NCBI RefSeq assembly: GCF_000312425.1 | Contig: NZ_HE997181.1 | Span: forward strand, 5,522,435-5,586,434 | DNA length: 64,000 bases | Reading direction: 5' to 3' | From: Reyranella massiliensis 521 | Lineage (GTDB): Bacteria > Pseudomonadota > Alphaproteobacteria > Reyranellales > Reyranellaceae | Shown here: positions 55,385 through 64,000 of the stretch, piece after piece | How positions within the stretch are numbered: position 1 is the first letter of the stretch | Layout: each line of letters begins with the position of its first letter | The notes under the pieces: model-generated | Seen by the model: only the letters and a program-made list of their open reading frames with translations | The model's database searches: none | Told to the model about the DNA's origin: nothing | Translations under genes and position numbers: made by a program

Positions 55385-56479
55385 CTATTTCGGCAGGGAG
55401 TCGAGGGCCTTCTTGGCGTCGGCGTCGTTCTGGGCAGCCGCTTGCTGCAGCCAGCTCTTGGCCTTGGCGGTATCGGCGGTGAGGCCCGCACCGCCTTTGG
55501 CGAACAGCAGGCCGAGTTTGCGCTGGGCCTCCGCGACGCCGGCCAGCGCGGCACGCTCGTACCAGCTGGCCGCCAGCGTACCGTCATGCGGGAAGCCGGC
55601 CTTGGTCTGCATCGTCGGATCGTAGAAGGACGCCAGCTCGACCTGGGCAGCGGCGTTGCCTTGCTCCGCGGCCTGACGGAACACCAGGAAGGATGCTGCC
55701 ATGTTGCCGTCCTTGGCGAACTCGCGGCCCTTGGCCAGCATCGCGTCGGGCTGCGGTTTGGTCGCGAGATACTCCGCCACGGTTTCGCGCACGGACTTCT
55801 TCGGCGGCTCGGCGCTGGCGAGCGGTGTCGGCGAAGCCGTTGGTGGCGGCGTTGCGGCGACGGCCTGTTCGGGTTTGTCGAAGTGGTTGGTCCAGGCGTA
55901 GTAGCCGCCGCCGATCAGGATCAGCAGGATCGCCGTTGCCACCATCCAGCCCGTGCCGCCTCGGCGCTTTGTCAAGTCGGCCATTGGATCGCGCGCGGCG
56001 CGCAGTTCCGGCCTCGGCCGGGGCGGGGGCGGTTCGACGGCGGGTGGCGGTTCCGGTACGGGCTCGGGCTCGGGGGCAGCCCGTTCGCGCGCGCGGCGCA
56101 AGCGTACGATGTCGTCGGCAAACGGGTTCGAGCCATCGGCGGCGCCCGACGTCAACATCGCCGGCCAGGCGACCACGGTGGTGCCGACGACGCCGATATC
56201 GGGTTCGCGAACGCGCAGGCGGACGGTCGCAACGCCGGCCAGGCGATCGCAGATCTCCGGCCCGAGATGGAACTCCAGCACCTCGCCACGGCGTCTCACC
56301 TGATCGGGCATCAGCCAGGTTTCGGTGCGCCGCCAGCCATCGTCGGCCAGATGCGAGTCCGGCCCCTGCTGGCGCTGGATCGAGATGGTCAGGCCGTCGG
56401 GTGCAGCATCGAGCTCGGTCACACGCAGCAGCGCGTGGCCGGGTTCGCTGAGAGGCGTAATGGAGGCGCGAACAGGCAT
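55385..56479 (-). CDS. Membrane-anchored Sel1-repeat protein of the srf locus
   Basis: 364 residues. Residues 1-125 form a beta-rich cytoplasmic part; a Pro/Glu-rich linker (about 136-160) leads to one membrane helix (about 177-195, MVATAILLILIGGGYY), and the C-terminal third is made of Sel1-like repeats (AAEQGNAAAQVELASFYDPT, ERAALAGVAEAQRKLGLLFAKGG). Sel1 repeats mediate protein contacts. It starts 15 bases after srfC and is probably the fourth or fifth gene of that operon. Confidence 0.8.
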   Translation of the reverse strand: MPVRASITPLSEPGHALLRVTELDAAPDGLTISIQRQQGPDSHLADDGWRRTETWLMPDQVRRRGEVLEFHLGPEICDRLAGVATVRLRVREPDIGVVGTTVVAWPAMLTSGAADGSNPFADDIVRLRRARERAAPEPEPVPEPPPAVEPPPPRPRPELRAARDPMADLTKRRGGTGWMVATAILLILIGGGYYAWTNHFDKPEQAVAATPPPTASPTPLASAEPPKKSVRETVAEYLATKPQPDAMLAKGREFAKDGNMAASFLVFRQAAEQGNAAAQVELASFYDPTMQTKAGFPHDGTLAASWYERAALAGVAEAQRKLGLLFAKGGAGLTADTAKAKSWLQQAAAQNDADAKKALDSLPK

Positions 56480-56494
56480 CGACCCGGGCGTTCC

Positions 56495-59167
56495 TTACGC
56501 CGGCACGGCGCGCAGGATGGCGCCGAGGCGATCGTTCTGTTCCGGCGTGATCTCGCGGCCGCCTTCGTAACCGACATTGTCCATGGCGAGCTGCAGGAAG
56601 GCGCGCATCCAGTCCTTGCAATAGTCGGCATAAATCGGCGCCGGGTCTTCGCTCAGCACAGGCACGCCATCGACCATCAAGGTCGGATGCTCGAACACGC
56701 GGCGGACCGGCGCGTTGGGCGGCAGGCCGGGTCTCTGGTCGAGCGGCAACTTGTCGAAGCCCAGGGCGCTCACATAGCCGTTCAATGCGGAGGAGGCGGT
56801 ACGCACCTGGCGTTCGGCGATCTCCTCCCACTTGGCGTTGGCGGCATTTTCCAGAGCCCGCACCTCGTGGCTCAGCTGGTCGATCAGCTTCAGGCGATGG
56901 GCGCCCACGATCAGTTCGTCGATCAGCCAGCCGAGATGCTGGCGATCGACGCCATAGTGCGACAGCGCCTTCTCGTCGGCGCCGACACGGCGCATGTTCT
57001 CGAGCCAGTAGTCGGCGGCCTCGCGGGCAAAACGCTCGGCGCGATCCTCCAGCACGCCCGACGGCGTCGGTGCGTGGCGGCTGGCCTCCTCGCCGAACAC
57101 GTCGGCGAAGATGGCGCCGAGATCGACGGCGGCGCCGGTCGACTGCGCCACCGGACTCTGGGACTTGCCGTTGCGCGCCGGTGCATCGTCGGAGGCGCGC
57201 GCCGTGGCGATCCGGAAATAGATCTCGCGCAGCGCGGTATCGGCGACCTGCAGGGCCGCGACCAGCTCGCCGAAGAGCTGTTGCTGGATGACGTTCGCCA
57301 GTCCGCGCAGCACCGTGTGAACCAGATCGCGTTTCTTGGTGCGGGCGTCGCCGTCGGAGGCGCTGTGGAAGCCGGCCAGCCGGTCGACCAGACGGCGGAT
57401 CTGGACGTCGAGCTGGCCCCGTACCTGGGCGCGTTTGATCGCCGGATCGCAGACCGGGATCAGGCTCTTCACGAGATAAGAGACGCCACCGTCGTTGGCG
57501 CGGAAAGCTTCGTCCCACGCCCGCGCCGGATCGGCGAAGTGGCGGCGCACGTCTTCGTTGTCGATGAAGTGGCGGCGCAGTTCGGTGGCGCGCTGGGCGA
57601 AGGTATCGGCGATGCCGACCTCGCGGCCGCCGTCGTAGTCCATCAGCCGCTCGTCGATGACGGTCGGGTTGCGCAGCCAGAAGGTATTGTCGAACGGCCG
57701 GCCGTTCCAGTTGAGCGGCCACTCGCCGCGGAAGTTGTTGACCAGCGAATTGCCGAGACGGGCGCTCCAGCGCAGGTGGCGCGACTCCTCGGTCTCGCCC
57801 GCCTTCTGCTCGAACTCGCGGTCCATCTTGGACAGCACCAGGAACAGCGCGTTCTTCTGCTTGGCGCGGTCAGCCGGCGTGGCGCCGATCGTCTGGTCGA
57901 TCCACGCCGTCATCATGTCCGAGAGGTCGCGGACTTCCTGGTTGCCGTCGGGGATGCAAAGCAGGATGGCGGAAAGCTCGCGCTCCGACGAATAGCGCTG
58001 GAAGAGATAGGCGACCTTGCCGCGCAGCAGCAGCTCGCGCAGCGGGTTCGCTCCCTCGGCCACGCCCTTGGTCTTCGAAACGTCATCGAGCTTGGCGAGC
58101 TTCAGGCGCGAGCGGGCGCCGGGGAAGTCGAGCAGGTCGGTATGATCGAAGAAATCCCACGGCTTCTCGGCGATGGCGACATTGAGCTCCGCCGTCAGGG
58201 CGCAGATCAGCGAGCGCGGCAGGTCGGTGTCGGGCGAGGAACGACCGTCGGCCTGCTTGGGGCGGACCTGCAAGGTGTCGTCCGAGTCTGCGCCCAGCCG
58301 GTCGAGCGTCAGCACATCGATGATGCTCTTCTCGCGCGGGATCAACGCATCCATGCCGAGCAGAGCCTCAGGCGCGAAGGCGAGTTTCTGCAAACCCTCG
58401 TAGAGCGTGAGGTAGAGGTCGGTAAAGGGCTGGAAATCGTACCACAGCACCGACCACAGGCGGGCACGGTCGTGGCCGGAGAGGCGTGGCGCCAGATCGA
58501 TGGCCTCGCGCCAGTAGTCGGTGCGTAGTTCGGCAGTGACGCCGGCGAAGAACGTATCGAAGTACTCGATCAGGTCGAGCACGTCGTCGGCATCGAGGTC
58601 GCCCACCGGCGTGGGCTGCGCCTTGACGCGCAGTTCGGCCAGTCGCTTGCGGATGGCGGCGCCGTCGGGCCCCTGGAACTCCGCCTTCTGGTGATCGAAG
58701 TCGAGCAGGAAGGAGTTGCCCAGAATCTTCACGATGTCGGTTTGCGTCAGCAGGCGCACACGCACCGGAAAGTCGTGCGAGACGTCGCTCAGCCCCAGGC
58801 CGAAGCGCGTGACGAGGCCCGTGGACTCGCGATTGCCCGGCGGGTTGATCTCGCGCAGGAAGTCGTAGCTGCGGTCGGCAAAGCGCGCCTGCAACGGCCG
58901 GCCGTCGCGACTGGCCAAGATCGAGACGAGGTAGGACTTGCCGGCTTGGCTGGGGCCGAACACGCCGACGCACATGCGGCGGCGCGCGGCACGCGCCAGC
59001 TTGCGGCTCTGGTTGCGAACCTTCTGCAGCTCGCTCACCAGCGACGGCGCCTGTTGCGCGACGGTAGGCGATTGCGCCGAAGCATTCTTCAGCCAGGTCA
59101 CGCCCTCGCTGGCGGCAACGGCCAGCGCTTCGCAATCCTGGGCCAGTTTGAGATCGACAGTGTCCAT
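56495..59167 (-). CDS. srfC: SrfC-family dynamin-like GTPase (putative virulence factor)
   Basis: 890 residues from the ATG at 59167, 17 bases after srfB; an ATG at 59218 would overlap srfB. P-loop VGVFGPSQAGKSYLVSIL (residues 71-78 for GPSQAGKS), switch motif DLLDFPGARSR (about 344-350), and a G4-like LVLSKMD (about 446-449): the order and spacing of a large GTPase rather than an ATPase. The rest is helical and includes a long region after residue 500. SrfC proteins are SsrB-regulated in Salmonella but their function is not established. Acts with SrfB and SrfA. Confidence 0.88.
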   Translation of the reverse strand: MDTVDLKLAQDCEALAVAASEGVTWLKNASAQSPTVAQQAPSLVSELQKVRNQSRKLARAARRRMCVGVFGPSQAGKSYLVSILASRDGRPLQARFADRSYDFLREINPPGNRESTGLVTRFGLGLSDVSHDFPVRVRLLTQTDIVKILGNSFLLDFDHQKAEFQGPDGAAIRKRLAELRVKAQPTPVGDLDADDVLDLIEYFDTFFAGVTAELRTDYWREAIDLAPRLSGHDRARLWSVLWYDFQPFTDLYLTLYEGLQKLAFAPEALLGMDALIPREKSIIDVLTLDRLGADSDDTLQVRPKQADGRSSPDTDLPRSLICALTAELNVAIAEKPWDFFDHTDLLDFPGARSRLKLAKLDDVSKTKGVAEGANPLRELLLRGKVAYLFQRYSSERELSAILLCIPDGNQEVRDLSDMMTAWIDQTIGATPADRAKQKNALFLVLSKMDREFEQKAGETEESRHLRWSARLGNSLVNNFRGEWPLNWNGRPFDNTFWLRNPTVIDERLMDYDGGREVGIADTFAQRATELRRHFIDNEDVRRHFADPARAWDEAFRANDGGVSYLVKSLIPVCDPAIKRAQVRGQLDVQIRRLVDRLAGFHSASDGDARTKKRDLVHTVLRGLANVIQQQLFGELVAALQVADTALREIYFRIATARASDDAPARNGKSQSPVAQSTGAAVDLGAIFADVFGEEASRHAPTPSGVLEDRAERFAREAADYWLENMRRVGADEKALSHYGVDRQHLGWLIDELIVGAHRLKLIDQLSHEVRALENAANAKWEEIAERQVRTASSALNGYVSALGFDKLPLDQRPGLPPNAPVRRVFEHPTLMVDGVPVLSEDPAPIYADYCKDWMRAFLQLAMDNVGYEGGREITPEQNDRLGAILRAVPA

Positions 59168-59184
59168 GGTTTGTCCGTGAACCT

Positions 59185-62157
59185 TCAACCAGTCTTGAGC
59201 ATGCCCGTGTCGAGCCAATAGCCCTCACGGCGCGGCAGCGTCTGGAGACGAAGCGTCAGGCGGTCGAGCGCAACGGCCCGGCCGTCGCGATTGGTCACCT
59301 GGCGCAGGCGGAAACGTTCGACGTCGCCCGAGTCCTTGTCCTTGGGCTTCACGCGGGCCAGCGCGATCTTGAACGGCGTCTCGCGTGCGTGCCGTTCGGC
59401 ATATTCGGGCTTGGCGAATTCGAGCGCATAGAGCCTGGCCGCCGGCCAGCGCACCAGATCGAGTTGGCGGGCACCCAACCACATGGGACCACGGAACTCG
59501 AAGGCGATCTCCGGCAGTTCGTATTCGCGATTGTCGAGATCGACATCGCGGTAGACCAGGTCCTCTTTCTGCAAACGGCCGCCACCGTCGAGCTTGCCGA
59601 TAAACTTGGCGATGCTCTTGGAACGCAGCAGGTCGGAGCGGAAGGAGAAGTCCGGGAGCTGCGACTGGGCGAGGGCGGCGATCATCGCGCCGACCGCCAC
59701 GGTAGTCTTGGGATCCTCCACGCGCAGGCGCGCGTCGCGGAAGGGGTACCAGGCGCCGACGCGATAATCGTGCAGGGAGATCACGCGCTCCGGCGGCAGC
59801 GGCAACAGCTCCATCACCAGCGCCCGGATGCCGGGCAGGCGCGAGGGCCGGCCGGAAAGCAGCAGCACGTCGCAATCGTAGGCGTGCACGATCTCGGCGA
59901 GCGGCGCTAGCACGCGCGCCATCTCGGCCCGCACCGTCTTGTCGAGGCCCGGCAGCTCGACCGGGAAGACGACCGTGCGCAGGTCGAAGTTCTGGGCGCC
60001 GCGCTTGCGGGCAGCCTCGTTCACGAAGGTGACGACTTCCTCGGACGGCCTGGCGCCACCCGGGAAGAAAGTCTCGTAGGGCCGCGGCTCGGCGGCCACG
60101 ACGCCCGAGGTCGGATCGAAGGTCTCGGCGGCGCGCAGGAATTCGAGCGCGATCGGATGGGCAATCTGCAGCGCGAACTGCTGGCGCAGGTTGCGCTGGA
60201 TCACGTCTTCGCCGCCGCGGTCGCCGCCCACCAGCTCGGCCATCAGGTCGGCCGGATTGGCGATGCCGGACGCACGCAACGCGGCTTCGATCGGCGGCAA
60301 CACATGCGCCTGCACGACGCGCAGCAGTATATCGTCGCCCGCGACGTTGAAACCCTCGCGGAACTTCTGCTCCGGGAAGAGAGTCACCGAGGTGCCGGCG
60401 CCTTCGAGGCGATAGGAATTGATGATCAGGTCGGTCGTGCCGCCGCCGACATCGATGCTGGCGATGCTGAGCGTGTCGCCTTCGGCTGTCGGCTTGCCGC
60501 GCGGCTTGCGCGTGATCTGGAAGAAGCGGCGGGCATCGCCGCCGAAGTTCCGCGCCACTTCGGTGTAGAGATAGACGAGCTGGGTACAGCTTGCTTCGTC
60601 CCAGTCGGTCAGCACGCGCGGTGCGGGAGCCGCCGGATCGTCGAGCTTCCAGCCCATCATCATCCAGACGAGATCGCGCGCGGCCTCGGCGCGCTTGCGG
60701 AAGATCAGACGCTCGGCCAGCGGCATGCCCGTCGGCAGGGTGAGCACGATGCGGCGCAGGCGGCGTGGCGTCTCTGCGTGTGCCCGGCGGCCGCGCTGTT
60801 GCGGCGAGTTCATCAAGGTCAGCGCCTGCAGCAGGATCTCGGAGAGCACGAAAGTCATCACCGAGGAGCGCGAATAGAGCGGCTCGAACACAGGGAGATG
60901 GTCGGCCGAATCGGCATCGGGATCGACCAGATGCAGCGGCTCGCCCTTCTGGTTGACGAGCTGCGCCATCGGGCCGGCCGCCGCCGGCATGGCCGTCTGG
61001 TCCTGGGCGTAGGCGACGTTGAAGCGCCATTCGCGCGTCTGCGGCTCCTCGTCCCACAGATAGCGCTTAGGGCTCGACATGCCGGTGTTGCCTTCGGTGC
61101 CGCGCCGACGGGCGGCAAGCCGCGTCGCTTCGGGGCCGACGCGCGTCATGGTCGGCCAGACGAAGGCATCGGCCCGGCCGCCGAGCCGCGAGAGGTGGTT
61201 CTTGCCGAACCAGGCCTGTGCGAACTCGACGCGCGATTCGAAGGGCCGCGTATGCACGACCTCGGGATGCGAGAGGTCGCGCAGCGCCAGTTCGTAGGAG
61301 TCGTTCAGGTTGACGCCCAGCTCACCGGCCGCCTCGATCAAGAGACCGCAGGTCCGCGAATTGCCGACATCGAGCACGAGATCGACCTCGATGGCGCCGC
61401 GGCCCGGCCGTTCGGCATCGCCGACCAGCTTGATGGGCGGGAAATGCGCGGCGGCTGCCAGCAGGCCGAGGAAGGCGAGATAGCGTGCCGTCGCTTCCTG
61501 CGGCTTCTGCTTGATGTCGTTGTCGATTTCTTCCGCCGTGGCGCGCGGATGCAGCTCGTGGAATAGCTCGTCGAGCCACTGCGTCATCCAGCCCTGGCGC
61601 AACAGCCAGTGATTGGCGCGCTGCTGCGGGGCGAGCGCAAACAACGCCCCCGAGGTCACGTCCTTGGGCGAGGGCGCCAGATAGGCACGGCCTTCGGCCT
61701 CCGCGATCAGCCCCGTGTCGAAGGCGAGCACGGCGCGATAGCGGTTGCCCTGTTCGTCGCGATAGCCTGCGCCGTAGCGGGCTTCGAGATCGACCACGCG
61801 CACACGCGCCCAGTCCGCCGGACCTTCGCGAAACTGATTGTTCGGCCGCACCTGCAGGAAGGGCACCGGCACCCATTTGTCGAGAAAGGGCGCCAATGCG
61901 TCCTTGGCGGTAATTACGAGATTGGGTTCGGCGGCGCGGCGCCGGCCGTTTTCAACGACCTCGTACTGGCCGCGGCCTTCGTCGAAGTCGAGCTGCACCA
62001 GATCGTCGACCGCCTTTGTCGCGGCCGCGTCGTGGAAACCCCACTCGCGTACCTTGAGACGCACGGGGTCGAAGCCGAAATCGAGGAACTGAATGCCGGA
62101 ACGGGCAATCAGCGTCGTCGGGCTGGGATAGCTCGGCAGGCGGGCGAGGTCGCTCAT
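59185..62157 (-). CDS. srfB: SrfB-family actin/Hsp70-fold ATPase (putative virulence factor)
   Basis: 990 residues. The phosphate-1 motif DVGNSRTCGLLIE (residues 263-271), phosphate-2 DVGGGTTDLIINSY (569-577) and adenosine motif LLSGRPSRLPGI (766-777) are the three ATP-binding landmarks of the actin/Hsp70 fold. A GFNVAGDDIL segment follows phosphate-2, as in Hsp70. The N-terminal third (residues 1-250) and C-terminus are specific to the family. A cytoplasmic ATPase of unknown role, coupled to the GTPase SrfC. Confidence 0.9.
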   Translation of the reverse strand: MSDLARLPSYPSPTTLIARSGIQFLDFGFDPVRLKVREWGFHDAAATKAVDDLVQLDFDEGRGQYEVVENGRRRAAEPNLVITAKDALAPFLDKWVPVPFLQVRPNNQFREGPADWARVRVVDLEARYGAGYRDEQGNRYRAVLAFDTGLIAEAEGRAYLAPSPKDVTSGALFALAPQQRANHWLLRQGWMTQWLDELFHELHPRATAEEIDNDIKQKPQEATARYLAFLGLLAAAAHFPPIKLVGDAERPGRGAIEVDLVLDVGNSRTCGLLIEAAGELGVNLNDSYELALRDLSHPEVVHTRPFESRVEFAQAWFGKNHLSRLGGRADAFVWPTMTRVGPEATRLAARRRGTEGNTGMSSPKRYLWDEEPQTREWRFNVAYAQDQTAMPAAAGPMAQLVNQKGEPLHLVDPDADSADHLPVFEPLYSRSSVMTFVLSEILLQALTLMNSPQQRGRRAHAETPRRLRRIVLTLPTGMPLAERLIFRKRAEAARDLVWMMMGWKLDDPAAPAPRVLTDWDEASCTQLVYLYTEVARNFGGDARRFFQITRKPRGKPTAEGDTLSIASIDVGGGTTDLIINSYRLEGAGTSVTLFPEQKFREGFNVAGDDILLRVVQAHVLPPIEAALRASGIANPADLMAELVGGDRGGEDVIQRNLRQQFALQIAHPIALEFLRAAETFDPTSGVVAAEPRPYETFFPGGARPSEEVVTFVNEAARKRGAQNFDLRTVVFPVELPGLDKTVRAEMARVLAPLAEIVHAYDCDVLLLSGRPSRLPGIRALVMELLPLPPERVISLHDYRVGAWYPFRDARLRVEDPKTTVAVGAMIAALAQSQLPDFSFRSDLLRSKSIAKFIGKLDGGGRLQKEDLVYRDVDLDNREYELPEIAFEFRGPMWLGARQLDLVRWPAARLYALEFAKPEYAERHARETPFKIALARVKPKDKDSGDVERFRLRQVTNRDGRAVALDRLTLRLQTLPRREGYWLDTGMLKTG

Positions 62158-62195
62158 GTCACGTTCGTTACGGCCAATCCGATAAATCTAGGCAC

Positions 62196-63644
62196 TCAAC
62201 GACCGATCTGCACGCGATAGCTGCGTTTGTCGCCCGGCTGGTTGCCTTTGCATTGGGCGACACCATCCGCGCCGACCTCGCAATTGACGACATTACGGGC
62301 ATAAGTGCGGCCGTCACTGCATTTGGGGTTGGATTTCTCTTCGATCACCAATTTGGCACCGTCCCAACGTGCTTCGGCCGGTGCTTCGCAGGTGGCGCCG
62401 TTCTTCTGCACGAAGCTCACCTTGCCCTTGCCCTTGTCATCCAGCGTGTAAGAAGGACGCAGATCCTTTTCGCCGGTCGCGGTCGCAAGGCCGGTACGCG
62501 AACGCCAGTCACCCTGCAAGAAGGCGAGATCCTGCTTCTGCTTGGCTTCCGGCGGGACGACCATCGGCTTCGGCTCGTCCTTCTTCTCGTTCTTGTCGTT
62601 CCGAGCCGCGTTGTCTTTGTTCTGATCCTTGCTCTGCTCGTCGGGGCCCTTCATGCCTGCGCCCTTGTCGTCGGGCTTGCTCGGATCTTTGCCCTCGTCT
62701 TTGCCGGCAATGCCGACATCGGCGGTGGCATCGGGACCGGCGCTGCGCTCGATGGGCGGGCCGCCGGCGGAACCTACGATGACGCCGCCCGGCGCGATGA
62801 TGCCGGCCGCACAATCGCCACCGCGGCGCGCCAGCTCGTCGGTGAGGCGAGCGAGTTCGAGGCGCAGATCTTCATTGTTCTGGACGAGCGTGGCGACGCG
62901 CGTCTGCTGCAGTTCGAGGGGCTGGCGCACGGCGAAGCCCAGGGCGCGTTCGCGAACCTCGGCTTCGAGAGCAGGCTCGATGCGCGGCAGGTACGGCCGC
63001 ACCAGCCAAGCGAGCAGGGCCAGCAGCAGAAGGAGCAGAACGCCGAGCAGCAGCCATTGCCACCACACGGTGCGCGGTGCGGCAACGGCGGCCACTGCCG
63101 GCGCGGATGCCAGGACCGCTTCGGGGCGTGGCGTGACGGGCGGTGTTGCAATTGCCGCCGGTGCCGGAGGAGCGCTTGCCAGGAAGACGCCGGGCAGGGC
63201 CGCATCGGCGGTGAAGCCCCAGAAGGCCATGACTGGCCGGCCGTCCACGACATAGAGCGTCTCTTCGCCGGGGGCGGTCAGAGCATGGCGCAGCAGGCGC
63301 GCGAAGTTGCGCTCCGCACTGGAGCGTTCCACGGCTTCCATTTGCGTCGCAAGCCCGGAGAGGTCGCCATGCAGGCGATGGACCGTATCGAGCACGGTCT
63401 GTCGTTCGCTCTCCGGCAGGTCGGCGAGACGGCGGACCTCGCCGTCGAACGGCGCATACCAATGGATGCTGCGGCCGCTCGGCTCGGCTTCGGGGATCGC
63501 CAGCAAGTCGGCATGCTCGCGCGAGAGCCGCGCGGCGATGGCCGTGCGAAGCTGGCCGGCAGCGCGCCACACAGGATCGCCCGCCAGCCCCAGCGCGCGG
63601 TAGCGCTGGAGCGGTTCACTGACAAGAAGCGGACCTGCAGCCAT
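62196..63644 (-). CDS. srfA: SrfA-family membrane-anchored protein
   Basis: 482 residues. A cytoplasmic N-terminus (residues 1-190) with a small module VDGRPVMAFWGFTADAALPGVFLAS, one strong membrane helix at about 194-217 (WLLLGVLLLLLLALLAWLV), then a coiled-coil stretch and a long charged linker rich in Lys, Asp and Asn. The C-terminal part (DLAFLQGDWRSRTGLAT) looks like a beta-rich domain with four cysteines, in the periplasm by topology. It precedes srfB by 38 bases. The first srf gene, and the only one with a clear periplasmic domain. Confidence 0.82.
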   Translation of the reverse strand: MAAGPLLVSEPLQRYRALGLAGDPVWRAAGQLRTAIAARLSREHADLLAIPEAEPSGRSIHWYAPFDGEVRRLADLPESERQTVLDTVHRLHGDLSGLATQMEAVERSSAERNFARLLRHALTAPGEETLYVVDGRPVMAFWGFTADAALPGVFLASAPPAPAAIATPPVTPRPEAVLASAPAVAAVAAPRTVWWQWLLLGVLLLLLLALLAWLVRPYLPRIEPALEAEVRERALGFAVRQPLELQQTRVATLVQNNEDLRLELARLTDELARRGGDCAAGIIAPGGVIVGSAGGPPIERSAGPDATADVGIAGKDEGKDPSKPDDKGAGMKGPDEQSKDQNKDNAARNDKNEKKDEPKPMVVPPEAKQKQDLAFLQGDWRSRTGLATATGEKDLRPSYTLDDKGKGKVSFVQKNGATCEAPAEARWDGAKLVIEEKSNPKCSDGRTYARNVVNCEVGADGVAQCKGNQPGDKRSYRVQIGR

Positions 63645-63653
63645 GTCTGTTCC

Positions 63654-64000
63654 TCAGCGCCCACCCCGGGGACAGGAGATGGAATAGGTCCATCGCGTGC
63701 CCCAGATCTCTCCCGTTACGATTACATCGACCGAATAATCCCCGGCGACCGGCTTCCAGTCGAAGCCAAAACCGCCACGGCCGCTGCGCGGACCCCCCGT
63801 GCCGGCGATCTGCTGGCCACGATAGATCACCTTGATATCGTCCGGCCGGACGAAGAGCTGATAGTTCAACGCCACGAAGCCCGGTTTGTCGCCGAGATAA
63901 TGTCGATTTCGCGTGACGCCTTCGCCGCCCGAGTCGCCCGACCAGTCGCAGGGAAGCTGGCCCGGCGGCGGCCGATTCACCGGCGGCGCCGGCGGTGCGG
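63654..64000 (-). CDS. Partial protein with C-terminal beta-sandwich domain, runs off the window
   Basis: The frame is open to the last base, and upstream codons give a Pro/Ala-rich linker, so the start lies outside. The visible 115 residues end in a beta-rich module: HYLGDKPGFVALNYQLFVRP, then DDIKVIYRGQQIAGTGGPRSG and VDVIVTGEIWGTRW. The pattern of a dipeptide-spaced ligand loop and GQQIAxTGG-like turn recalls C-terminal domains found after VWA domains. Nine bases before srfA, so it is part of the srf locus. No firm family. Confidence 0.55.
   Translation of the reverse strand, partial: APPAPPVNRPPPGQLPCDWSGDSGGEGVTRNRHYLGDKPGFVALNYQLFVRPDDIKVIYRGQQIAGTGGPRSGRGGFGFDWKPVAGDYSVDVIVTGEIWGTRWTYSISCPRGGR

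Noticed and set aside
55442..58528. 1028-codon open frame on the plus strand opposite srfC and the Sel1 gene
   Set aside because: Same argument: srfC has a clear P-loop and G motifs, and the antisense frame carries none.

Overview
The window is high-GC DNA (roughly two thirds G+C) packed with short-spaced genes in many small operons. The strong coding bias, GTG/TTG starts, Liv and Dpp type ABC transporters, a CyoABCD quinol oxidase, a TorF-type porin, a kdpFABC-DE operon and an srfABC locus all point to a free-living Gram-negative alphaproteobacterium, probably a soil or water organism. The genus cannot be fixed from this sequence. I saw no rRNA, tRNA, CRISPR array, insertion sequence or prophage.

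Layout. 1-3750 (minus): RND efflux pump, cut by the window edge, and its adaptor. 3877-5322: exported repeat protein ending in a Kazal-type domain. 5361-7188: ArsR regulator with its operator and three tandem AHSA1/SRPBCC proteins. 7208-9150 (minus): universal stress protein, TIGR01244 phosphatase-like protein and a VUT/YhhQ transporter. 9249-10989: DUF4142 protein, QueC and a CBS protein. 11053-14375: SDR, P1 aminopeptidase, CrcB fluoride channel and HI0933-type flavoprotein. 14469-21932: SnoaL-like protein, amidase and a complete five-gene peptide/nickel-type ABC importer. 21970-23784 (minus): AraC/GyrI regulator and an alpha/beta hydrolase.

23885-31638 (minus) holds a complete branched-chain-amino-acid-type ABC importer (LivFGMHK), an MmgE/PrpD protein and two PuuE-like polysaccharide deacetylases. 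These run divergently from xdhAB-type molybdenum hydroxylase genes (31720-35405), which suggests uptake and oxidation of a nitrogen heterocycle or a related small molecule. 35350-39472: TetR regulator with operators, VOC protein, SDR, a TerB/Coq4-motif fusion and a thiolase. 39667-44458: membrane coiled-coil protein, cyoABCD and a methyltransferase. 44455-45297: TorF porin. 45508-53458: kdp operon, led by an extra 27-residue membrane peptide ahead of kdpF. 53460-55278 (minus): a secreted 2H-phosphoesterase-like protein and a compact cassette of three small genes. 55385-64000 (minus): an srfABC locus with a Sel1 protein downstream and a partial exported-looking protein upstream.

The best candidate for a poorly described system is the srfABC locus: an actin/Hsp70-fold ATPase, a dynamin-like GTPase and two membrane-anchored partners in one operon. 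Other strong leads are the TerB-Coq4 fusion, the Kazal protein, the small gene ahead of kdpF and the three-gene small-protein cassette.
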